From Granulicella aggregans (GTDB taxonomy: Bacteria > Acidobacteriota > Terriglobia > Terriglobales > Acidobacteriaceae): 64,000 nt of DNA. Each line of letters opens with the position of its first letter. Positions within the stretch are counted from its first letter, which is position 1. The position numbers were made by a program, and so were the translations under genes. Under the pieces are notes generated by a model. The model had not been told where the DNA came from. It did not search any database and was given only the letters and a program-made list of their open reading frames with translations. Positions 45,371-52,901 of the stretch are shown here, piece after piece. Where the stretch lies: NCBI RefSeq assembly GCF_014203275.1, contig NZ_JACHIP010000005.1, forward strand, positions 558,001-622,000, in the 5' to 3' direction.

Positions 45371-46438
45371 ATGAACAGATCTATCAGACGAGGTCTTCAG
45401 ATTACAGCGGCGCTCGCAGCCGCGGTCCTCGTGTGTCTTTCAATCGTGGTCCCGTATCTCGCTTACCCTGGAACACCAAGTAAATCGAACTTCATGACCT
45501 TCGAAGGATATGTTGAGCTTCCGAAACATGGACTGCTCAACGTCCTTGACTACATGGCGCTAAGCGGAAAAACTCTCTTCGTTACAAGCGAGTCAACAGG
45601 GTCCCTATTCAAGATCGACTTGAATCCCGATCGCCTCTCAGTCAGTCCTGTGGCGGAGATGCCAGGTGCGGGCGCAGCTCATGGCATGGCGCTATTCCCC
45701 GATGCCAACGTTGCCTTCCTTACAAGGAGTGAAGAAAACATCGTGCAGGTATTCGATCCAAAGACTCTTGAACAATTTCAAAGTATTCCAGTTGCGGACG
45801 ATGCGGATGCCATCCTCTATGTCCCGTCCGCGAGGCTTGTGTATGTAGCTAACGGCGGCCCAAAAATGGCAACCCTGATCGATCCCGAGAGGCGTGTGAC
45901 AGTGGGGACAATTTCTCTTCCCGGCGAGCCCGAGTTTGTTGCGCAGGATCCTCAGACTGGGCTGCTCTATCAAAACCTTCAGGATTTGAACTCGCTAGCT
46001 GGCATCGATCTCGGTAGTCGAAGCATCGTGGGACGTTGGCCGCTCGATCCATGCGAGCGGCCAACCGGCATGGCGATTGACCCCTCTACGCGGCGTCTCT
46101 TTGCGGTTTGCGCGGGAAACGCTTTATTAGTAGTTTTCGATCTGGATCAGCATCGGGTTATTACCTCGCTCAAGATCGGAGGGGGACCGGATTCAGTCGC
46201 GTTCGATCCGATACTTCACCGAGTCTACTCAGCCGGAAAAGATGGAAAGCTGACGGTAATTCACCAGGACGGTCCCGATGCATACCGGGTGCTTGATGAA
46301 ATAAGAACGCACTACGGCGCACATACCTTGGCGGTAGATCCCATTTCGCATAAGGTCTACGTAGGTTATGCGAGTCTCCTGGTTCGTCCACGGATTGCCG
46401 TCTTCTCCCCGACACGCGGAGAAGACAAACCGCAATGA
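45371..46438 (+). CDS. YVTN-type beta-propeller protein, membrane-anchored or secreted
   Basis: The ATG at 45371 is preferred because AGGAGG (45361-45366) precedes it and a signal anchor follows (GLQITAALAAAVLVCLSIVVPYLAY); the same frame extends upstream without a start signal. The 355-residue product is built of 40-residue YVTN/NHL-like blades: KTLFVTSESTGSLFKIDLN, ARLVYVANGGPKMATLID, RRLFAVCAGNALLVVFDLD, HKVYVGYASLLVRPRIAVF. Such propellers are binding platforms, and some are 40-residue-repeat cell-surface proteins. No catalytic residues identified. Gene neighbours do not point to a pathway. Confidence 0.8.
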   Translation: MNRSIRRGLQITAALAAAVLVCLSIVVPYLAYPGTPSKSNFMTFEGYVELPKHGLLNVLDYMALSGKTLFVTSESTGSLFKIDLNPDRLSVSPVAEMPGAGAAHGMALFPDANVAFLTRSEENIVQVFDPKTLEQFQSIPVADDADAILYVPSARLVYVANGGPKMATLIDPERRVTVGTISLPGEPEFVAQDPQTGLLYQNLQDLNSLAGIDLGSRSIVGRWPLDPCERPTGMAIDPSTRRLFAVCAGNALLVVFDLDQHRVITSLKIGGGPDSVAFDPILHRVYSAGKDGKLTVIHQDGPDAYRVLDEIRTHYGAHTLAVDPISHKVYVGYASLLVRPRIAVFSPTRGEDKPQ

Positions 46439-46591
46439 TAGGGTCCGTAGAAAGCTGCGATTCGGCCTTGATGGCTAATCTCTGTCGTGAACTGGACTAG
46501 TGTCGAAGGATCTCTCGCGTCGAAAGATCTTGTCTGGCCGTCGAGCGCCTATCTGTATCCTCGACCGGGATCACGGCGAGCTCTATCTCTG

Positions 46592-47395
46592 TTACGGACG
46601 TGTCAATTGAGTGGCGGCAGCAAGACTAACGGGCTTGTCGAGCACCTTGATATTGGATCGGTTTGCGTCCTGCTCGCGCGAGAGGTTCTTTAAGAGGAGA
46701 ATACGTCCATCAATGTGAACGCTCATGTGCGATGTCTTCCAGTTGTCTCCTCGAACCTGAGTGCGCGTGAGCTCGACGTGACCTCCGCTGTTCAGCCGCC
46801 CGAGAATTCCGAAGCCGAAATCCACTTGCCGAGTAACTTTCGCGTCCACATTGCAGAGTCGGTTCTCCGGTTCTTTTACCGAAACGGTACCTGCCAGAAC
46901 GGTCATCACTCTCTCTTCATAGGAAGATGGCACGAATGCGGGATTCGGCGTGAAGGCCACGCGAGTGCAACCATCCTGCTCTCCGTCAGGCATCAATATA
47001 AAGGCCTTCGGCAGCAACGCGAGAAGCTTGATAGCGTTCGTCTCGTCGCTCTCCTGAGCCAGGTTGGTCTTTCGAAATGCGTCAGGATCATTCAATATCT
47101 TCTGTATTCGCTGTTCTTCGGAGGCCCTTTGAGATTCGCTCAAAGGCTTGTCGTCGATAGCTATCAGCCTTCGCAAAACACCGTCTGGCGTCTCGACGAC
47201 CGCTTCATCCCAGAGGTGACCTCCGGTTCGCGGAGATCGTTCCTTCGAGGAGTAAGAAAAAAGCGCCCTATGTTCGCGCGCAGTTCTCTCGTTGCCTGCC
47301 ATCTTCATCAAGAGATCACTTTGAGCTGCCGCCTTACCAGTTATGAGCACCCCTCCAACTACGAGCGCAAACGCGCAGATGCCGAGTCTATTCAC
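46592..47395 (-). CDS. Secreted protein of unknown function
   Basis: A 267-residue protein starting at a GTG (47393-47395) with GAGGA about a dozen bases upstream. It has a signal peptide (LGICAFALVVGGVLITGKAAAQ). The mature part contains an EHRALFSYSSKERSPRTGGH stretch, two regions with hints of a PDGVLRRLIAIDDKPLS type, and a beta-rich end (GDNWKTSHMSVHIDGRILLLK). I associate this pattern with uncharacterised acidobacterial exported proteins. It is convergent with the propeller gene, 153 bases apart. Confidence 0.65.
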   Translation of the reverse strand: MNRLGICAFALVVGGVLITGKAAAQSDLLMKMAGNERTAREHRALFSYSSKERSPRTGGHLWDEAVVETPDGVLRRLIAIDDKPLSESQRASEEQRIQKILNDPDAFRKTNLAQESDETNAIKLLALLPKAFILMPDGEQDGCTRVAFTPNPAFVPSSYEERVMTVLAGTVSVKEPENRLCNVDAKVTRQVDFGFGILGRLNSGGHVELTRTQVRGDNWKTSHMSVHIDGRILLLKNLSREQDANRSNIKVLDKPVSLAAATQLTRP

Positions 47396-47891
47396 ACTGC
47401 GTCCTCATGAGGCATGCCCTTGAAGGGGAGGGTTCTCTGCTGTCTCGCTTGGACTGCAAAGATCGACTTAAGGTCCTCGGGAGGGCGAAACCATTCAAGA
47501 GTTCAATCATTACAATCAGAATAATGAGGTTTCCTTAAGATCCGCTGAATCGAGCATCGTTTAGGAGGATATTCGAGTGACTATACCGAACATGGTTTGC
47601 ATTCCGAAATGGGCTCAAGTTTGCAACCCCGTGCTATGAGAGTAGGGGCGTTGGTTTACGACTGGCAGCCGATCTTGAGAAGCACATCTACCTTCCCGAA
47701 ACCGCAAAGTTAGCCTCTAAAGCCTACGCTCAGAGCTAGTGAGGCGCAGCGTCCATCAGAGAGGCGGCCAATGGGCGTGGCCCACCCCCTCTTGAACTCG
47801 GGGCATCGCCTTGGAATTCTCATTCCTCACAAACGCGCATCTCGAAACTTGAAGAACTGGCGGCCGTCCCACTGGGGTGACCACTGGGCGT
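47396..47891. other. Intergenic region with one weak mini-ORF
   Basis: This 496-base stretch lies between two minus-strand genes. The only point of note is TAGGAGGA at 47562-47569 ahead of a GTG at 47577, which opens a 20-codon frame ending at 47639. It contains two cysteines but is too short to support. No RNA gene or repeat seen. Confidence 0.4.
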
Positions 47892-48656
47892 TCACTCATC
47901 GTGCATGCCGGCGAACATGTCGAGGAACTCCTGATACTTGCCATCTCTCTCCGCAGTGCGCAGGGGTTTGACTCTCTGAACGAGAATTTCTCCCTTTTCG
48001 ATGTCATTGCTTTCCAGTATCTGAATGACCTCGCTGGTGTAATCCTCGAGAGGCATGGCACGGGGATCGCTGGCCTGCTGCGGGCCGCCGAGTTCTGTTT
48101 GTACGTAAGGCGGCGCGAGCTCGAGAACTTCAACGCTGGTCTTCTTCAGTTGCACACGAATCGCGTCGAGCCAGTTGTGCATGAAAGCCTTGGTCGCACT
48201 GTATACGGGACCTGGTGGAAAGGGGACGAATGCAAGCCCTGAAGTCGTCACGATCAGAGTAGATTTTGGCTGTGCTCGCAACGTGGGGAGCAGCGCAGCC
48301 GACAATTGGACTACGCCGGTGATGTTGGTCTGAATCGTGCTGTACGCGCGCGTCAGGTCGATTGATTCGGCCGTATAGTCTTCCAAACCTGCGATACCTG
48401 CGTTGTTGACCAAGACATTCAACTCAGGAAACTGACGCTTCACAGACTCCGCGAACTTCGCAATGGCCACGGTGTCACTTAGGTCCACAGCAATACCGAC
48501 CATTCCGGGATTGCGGCCTGTGACCTCGTCGAGCAGCGCCTGCCGTCTGCCAGCAATGATGACCCGATTTCCTTTGCTGTGCAGCGCTTCAGCAAGTGCG
48601 CGACCGATGCCGCTGGTGCCTCCAGTTACGAGGATTGTGTTGCCTGAAATGTTCAT
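47892..48656 (-). CDS. Short-chain dehydrogenase/reductase
   Basis: The ATG at 48654-48656 is chosen because GGGAGT precedes it and the Rossmann fold then begins at once (MNISGNTILVTGG); the frame could start 30 bases earlier. The 254-residue protein has the SDR set: TGGTSGIG for NAD(P) binding, NNAG, and catalytic YSATK, with Ser in VTTSGLAFV. Its closest style is the DltE-like SDRs of unknown substrate. It is on the same strand as the NmrA-like gene, 151 bases downstream of it, and may share its TetR control, but no operator was seen in the gap. Confidence 0.92.
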   Translation of the reverse strand: MNISGNTILVTGGTSGIGRALAEALHSKGNRVIIAGRRQALLDEVTGRNPGMVGIAVDLSDTVAIAKFAESVKRQFPELNVLVNNAGIAGLEDYTAESIDLTRAYSTIQTNITGVVQLSAALLPTLRAQPKSTLIVTTSGLAFVPFPPGPVYSATKAFMHNWLDAIRVQLKKTSVEVLELAPPYVQTELGGPQQASDPRAMPLEDYTSEVIQILESNDIEKGEILVQRVKPLRTAERDGKYQEFLDMFAGMHDE

Positions 48657-48807
48657 TGTTACTCCCTGCCGTACTAGATGCACCACAGCGCAGATCGGAC
48701 TTCCCTTTTTGCGGTGGGCAGTCAGTTTCTAGAAAAACACATCTCGCAAACTGCCGCTGCTTCCGAGATGTGGAGTTCATTGCATCGAAGAGTCCTGCGG
48801 CCGTTTC

Positions 48808-49677
48808 CTACTTGACCGACTCTTGCGCGAACGCCTCGATCGTGGTCGGCCCGTGGAACTTCTCCGTTCCTGAGTTTCCGAAGCGTATCCAGCCCGAGTT
48901 GAAGCTCTTCACCATCTCCATGTAAAGCCCTGTCCGATCAGCCGGTGTCCCCATCGCTTCCAGAACGTTCTGCCAGGCAGCCTCAGGTAGTTGTACGGCC
49001 TTCACCTCACGACCCAGAGCCCTGCCGAACGCAGCCGCCGTTTCGTGCAAATCGGTTCCACCTTCAGGCCCATCTACCTCGATCACGCGCTCGCTCGTCC
49101 AGGTCTCTTGCAACACTTGGGCACCCGCCAAGCCAATGTCTCGCGTTGCGACCAGGGGGAATTTGCGATCAAGAGGAGCGTAGAAGAACGGCATCTCACC
49201 GGTCGCACGGATGTGGTCCAACGCTCCCAGCCAGTTTTCCATGAAACTGCCGGCGCGCAGATACGCCACTGGGATCGGCAGCGTACGCATCGCCTCTTCC
49301 ATAAGGTGCGTCGAAGTGATCAAGCCCAACCCACTCCGTTGCTCCGAACCGATAGAAGAGAGAAACACCGCCTTGCCAGGATTTGCTTGCCCAAGCGCCT
49401 CACGGATCGCCGCAATTGTGCGCTTCTGGTCTGGCAATCCGGGAGCAGGAGCAAAGTCTGGCGGAATCATCGCGAACACACCCTCTGCGCCCGAGAACGC
49501 CTTTGCGAGGGTCGCCGGGTCGTCATAGGCTGATTGCACTAGTTGCACACCGCGATCGGCCCAGGCCTTCGCCTTCCCCGAATCGCGCACCACGCCCCGT
49601 ACCGTTTTACCAACTGCAAGCAGATTCTCCGCCACTGCCCCGCCAACTTTACCCGTAATTCCCATCACTGTGAACAT
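48808..49677 (-). CDS. NmrA-like NAD(P)-binding protein
   Basis: The ATG at 49675-49677 follows GGAGGT at 7 bases, an ideal site; a GTG nine bases earlier overlaps that site. The 289-residue protein has the dinucleotide-binding loop GITGKVGGAV and follows the NmrA/HSCARG pattern: YDDPATLAKAFSGAEGVFAMIPPD, VFLSSIGSEQ, YLRAGSFMENWL. The typical SDR catalytic Tyr-x3-Lys is missing, as in NmrA redox sensors and some reductases. Two operator-like palindromes lie between it and the divergent TetR gene, so it is probably induced by the TetR ligand, perhaps a reactive aldehyde or quinone (inference). Confidence 0.88.
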   Translation of the reverse strand: MFTVMGITGKVGGAVAENLLAVGKTVRGVVRDSGKAKAWADRGVQLVQSAYDDPATLAKAFSGAEGVFAMIPPDFAPAPGLPDQKRTIAAIREALGQANPGKAVFLSSIGSEQRSGLGLITSTHLMEEAMRTLPIPVAYLRAGSFMENWLGALDHIRATGEMPFFYAPLDRKFPLVATRDIGLAGAQVLQETWTSERVIEVDGPEGGTDLHETAAAFGRALGREVKAVQLPEAAWQNVLEAMGTPADRTGLYMEMVKSFNSGWIRFGNSGTEKFHGPTTIEAFAQESVK

Positions 49678-49694
49678 GCCGTCCACCTCCCATA

Positions 49695-49740
49695 CAAGTA
49701 GATACTTACATATCGAGAAGGATGCAAGTTTTTACTTATA
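49695..49740. promoter_or_regulatory. Pair of candidate TetR operators
   Basis: AAGTA-GA-TACTT (49696-49707) and AAGT-TTTT-ACTT (49726-49737) are palindromes 30 bases apart. The copies also match each other beyond the arms: CAAGTAGATACTTACAT and CAAGTTTTTACTTATAT. They fill the divergent promoter between the NmrA-like and TetR genes. Confidence 0.6.
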
Positions 49741-50387
49741 TGATCTCTTTCTGCGAGAATCCTCCTGTGACCGTCTTTGATCCAAACCGCAAGCGCAACG
49801 CGCGTGGCGAGCAGCGCCAGCAGGCTCTCCTCCGCGCCGCTGCCGCCGCCTTTGGTCGTCTTGGTTATCACCAGACCACCACGAATGCAATTGCCACGGA
49901 AGCGTGTGTCTCTCCGGCTACTCTTTACCAGTTCTTCCCCAATAAAGAAGCCATCGCCAGCGAACTCGCCTCGATGTATGCCCGCGAAATGGCCGAGGCT
50001 GAACGCGCAATCGACTCCGACGGCGTGTTGAGCTTCGTAGAAGCCGTCGCTGAACTCATTGATGTTTGCATGAGTTTCAACCGGAAGCGTCCCGAGTTTC
50101 ACACGCTAGTGGTCGACGCACCCCTCTCACCTTCCGCACGCGCAGACAAACAGACTCTTGGGCAGGTCTTCGTAGACTTCATCGCGGTCCGCCTCCGACG
50201 GGAGCGACCTGATCTTTCCCGCTTCGAAGCGGCCCACCATGGGCAGGTTGCTCTTATGATCTTCCGAGGTATCCTGGACGAGCTGACCGTCGCCTCGGCT
50301 CACGCACGTCCGCGCCTGGAGCTGGCGATGCGCAATGCCATCCTCCGTTACCTGATGCCTGTACTCACGGAATCGCCGCGCAAGTAA
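49740..50387 (+). CDS. TetR-family transcriptional regulator
   Basis: The DNA-binding part is NARGEQRQQALLRAAAAAFG, then GYHQTTTNAIATEACVSPATLYQFFPNKEAI (read in two parts), a standard TetR helix-turn-helix; the C-terminal ligand domain ends in ILRYLMPVL. Several starts are possible (ATG 49722, ATG 49740, GTG 49767). The 49722 ATG would place the second operator inside the gene, so a later one is preferred. It is divergent from the NmrA-like gene and most likely represses it and itself. Its 3' end is six bases from the convergent GH29 gene. Confidence 0.9.
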   Translation: MISFCENPPVTVFDPNRKRNARGEQRQQALLRAAAAAFGRLGYHQTTTNAIATEACVSPATLYQFFPNKEAIASELASMYAREMAEAERAIDSDGVLSFVEAVAELIDVCMSFNRKRPEFHTLVVDAPLSPSARADKQTLGQVFVDFIAVRLRRERPDLSRFEAAHHGQVALMIFRGILDELTVASAHARPRLELAMRNAILRYLMPVLTESPRK

Positions 50388-50393
50388 ACAACG

Positions 50394-51836
50394 TCACTTC
50401 TTTATGTCCGCTGCGACGGGCGCTGTGGCCGGGGTATCTGCCTTTGTTGAGATTTGAGCGATATCGCTCGCTGGAGACGCGATTGAAAGAGCGACGATCG
50501 TGTCAACGGGAGCGTTCCCTGTCGGATTTTCAGCCAGAACGATATCGACACCGGCTACAGTCTGCGTGCATTGGGCGTGCTCTCCAGTAGGACTGCTGCA
50601 GGAGATAAGTTTCGCCTGAAGGGGTGGTAGCCTCAACCGCTTCTCGGGGCGATTGAGAATATGCAGATAGATCGTCTTGTCGTGATAGGTCGAGACGCCG
50701 TAGTCTCCCGGGAGATACGGGCCGCCGCGAGTTCCATAGATGCTATCTCCGTAATTGTGAAGCCAGCTGCCTACTTCTTTGAGGCGCTGCACCTGAAGTG
50801 GATCGATCTGACCGTCAGGCCTGGCGCCGACGTTAAGCAGAAAGTTTCCGTCTCGTCCAACCGCCCCAACCAGTAATCGGATGATGGAATCGAAGGACTT
50901 CACCTTTGCATCCGGCTGGTATCCCCAGGCACCTTCCGTGATTGTGGAACATAGCTCCCAGGGGTAGTGATTTTCGAAAGCACCCATTGCGCCGTCTCCC
51001 TCTCGAGAGCGGAAGTCCGCAGGGGCGTCCGTCCGATCGTTCACGATGACTGACGGTTGTAGACTTCGCAGACTGCTGAGCGCTTCCTCATCTTTCCACG
51101 AGAATGTGCCGGTGTAATTTTCATCCTTGGGGCGCGCGTGCCATCCACCTTTGAATTGAACGCCACCGAAGCCAAGCCAGTTTGCGCCACCGCCGTCGAA
51201 CCACACGATGTCGAGTTTGCCGTAGTGAGAGGCCAGTTCGTTCAGTTGACGATGGTACTGATCCCGCATCTCAAGGGCATTTGCCTGATAGATGTCAGGA
51301 AAGAAGAAGCCGGGGTAGCGCCAGTCCAGCGGAGAATAGTAGAGCCCAACACGCAGCCCCGCCTTTCGGACCGCGGTCACATAGTCCACGACGATGTCTT
51401 TGTGAGCGGCTGATTTGACAGAAGTGAAGTTGCTCTTTGGATCATCGAACAGGGCAAACCCATCGTGGTGTCGACTCGTTAGAACCACATACTTCATCCC
51501 GGCGTTTTTGGCGGTTGCGGCCCACGCATCGGGATCGAACTTCTCCGGATGGAACTCGTCGGCAAGCTTGGCGTATTCGCCGTTGGGTATCTGTTCGTCC
51601 CACTGGATCCACTCGCCTCGCCCTGGGATTGCGTAGAGTCCCCAATGGATGAATAGCCCGAACTTCGCATCTCGCCACCACTGGATGCGGGAAGCCGCAG
51701 ATGAATCGGCCACCAACGGCGCCCATTGCCCATTGGCATTTCCCTCAATCGTCGATGCAAGCACGAGCAGAAAGAGAATGTACCGTATCGACAACGCGAA
51801 TCCGCGTCGAGTTGTTCGTTCAAAAGACTTTTTCAT
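50394..51836 (-). CDS. Alpha-L-fucosidase, GH29
   Basis: A 480-residue secreted enzyme: N-terminal membrane/signal stretch (YILFLLVLASTIEGNANG), then the GH29 barrel with WWRDAKFGLFIHWGLYAIPG, TSRHHDGFALFD and the nucleophile Asp in DIVWFDGGGANW. The C-terminal beta domain follows. It removes alpha-L-fucose from glycans; the general acid is not fixed by eye, as usual for GH29. The start overlaps the stop of the TPR gene by ATGA, so it is translated together with that gene in the GH31-TPR-GH29 operon. Confidence 0.94.
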   Translation of the reverse strand: MKKSFERTTRRGFALSIRYILFLLVLASTIEGNANGQWAPLVADSSAASRIQWWRDAKFGLFIHWGLYAIPGRGEWIQWDEQIPNGEYAKLADEFHPEKFDPDAWAATAKNAGMKYVVLTSRHHDGFALFDDPKSNFTSVKSAAHKDIVVDYVTAVRKAGLRVGLYYSPLDWRYPGFFFPDIYQANALEMRDQYHRQLNELASHYGKLDIVWFDGGGANWLGFGGVQFKGGWHARPKDENYTGTFSWKDEEALSSLRSLQPSVIVNDRTDAPADFRSREGDGAMGAFENHYPWELCSTITEGAWGYQPDAKVKSFDSIIRLLVGAVGRDGNFLLNVGARPDGQIDPLQVQRLKEVGSWLHNYGDSIYGTRGGPYLPGDYGVSTYHDKTIYLHILNRPEKRLRLPPLQAKLISCSSPTGEHAQCTQTVAGVDIVLAENPTGNAPVDTIVALSIASPASDIAQISTKADTPATAPVAADIKK

Positions 51837-52843
51837 TTGGGAGCCTCGATGACGGGGGTGTGGTCAGCCTGCAGTGTCTGTGACAATTGTGTCTCCTTGC
51901 GAGCCTCGTCGACTCTCCCCTGCATGCGATAGGCCTGACCGAGGAGGCTATGGGTCATGTAGTTGCTCCCGTCCATGGCCCTTGCGCGCTCCAGATATCC
52001 GACGGCACTTGCGGATACGCCTTGCTTGAGAAAGGCTTTGCCGAGCAGGATATACGGGCCGGTAGAGTTTGGCTCAAGCAGAATAGCCCGTTCCAGATTC
52101 TTCTGTGCGGTCACATATTCTGCCTTGTGAATGTATGCGTCCCCGAGGCGCTCGTAGGTACTTCCCTCCAGCGGATTGCGATCTCTCTCCGCCGTAAATT
52201 CTGCGACCGCTTCGTCCAGGTGTTCGCCTGCCAGCGCCACTTCGCCGAGAAGAAGATGCGCGAGTGGGAGCGATGGATCGAGGGCGAGCGCCTTGGTCGC
52301 CTCGTCATGGGCGATAGGCACATACGATCGACGCAGAAGCATGCGGGCGGCGAGCAGATGAGCCGATGCGCTGTCGGGAGCGAAGCCATACTGTCTCGCA
52401 AAAGCATGGCGCGCGTCATCGTAACGGCGTGTGTCGATATAGCAGAGAGCAAGCACGTAGAAGGGATCGGTTTGCGTGGATGCACCGGAGTCGCTCGAGC
52501 GTTCCAGTAGCGGGATCGCCTCTGTGGGTCGTCCAAGCCGGAACAGAGTAAGGCCACGCAGCTTTACAGCTGTGGAGTCGTCCGGGTTGACTCTGAGCGC
52601 GACGGATAACGCCTGGTCCGCCTCGCTGTATCGACCCATTGCGTAGAGAGCTTCACCGCGCACAAGCGCTACTCCGAGGCTCGCAGTATTCTCTTTCAAC
52701 TGATCGAGCACCGCCTCCGGATGGCCCATGTCGATCTGTTGTTCCATCTGTTTCACTAAAGCCTGATGGTTGTCCGCCTGCTGGGAGCCGGCGGATGACC
52801 ATGAGGCGATGATGATGGTAAGAACCGCAGAGCCTCTGAGCAT
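51833..52843 (-). CDS. Secreted TPR-repeat protein between two glycosidases
   Basis: The Met at 52841-52843 is preferred: GAGG lies six bases ahead and it starts a signal peptide (LRGSAVLTIIIASWSSAGSQQ). The frame opens earlier (52996), but that part overlaps the GH31 gene. The mature protein (about 315 residues) is made of TPR units such as ALYAMGRYSEADQALSVALR, LTLFRLGRPTEAIPLLERS and LGDAYIHKAEYVTAQKNLER. It probably works in the periplasm as a scaffold for the two neighbouring hydrolases or for a transporter. The 59-base gap after GH31 and ATGA overlap with GH29 indicate one operon. Confidence 0.85.
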   Translation of the reverse strand: MLRGSAVLTIIIASWSSAGSQQADNHQALVKQMEQQIDMGHPEAVLDQLKENTASLGVALVRGEALYAMGRYSEADQALSVALRVNPDDSTAVKLRGLTLFRLGRPTEAIPLLERSSDSGASTQTDPFYVLALCYIDTRRYDDARHAFARQYGFAPDSASAHLLAARMLLRRSYVPIAHDEATKALALDPSLPLAHLLLGEVALAGEHLDEAVAEFTAERDRNPLEGSTYERLGDAYIHKAEYVTAQKNLERAILLEPNSTGPYILLGKAFLKQGVSASAVGYLERARAMDGSNYMTHSLLGQAYRMQGRVDEARKETQLSQTLQADHTPVIEAPK

Positions 52844-52901
52844 GCAATGCCTCAGGTCCCGCGAAGCGATCAGCATATGATTCAGCAAGACCCGACTCTC
52901 A

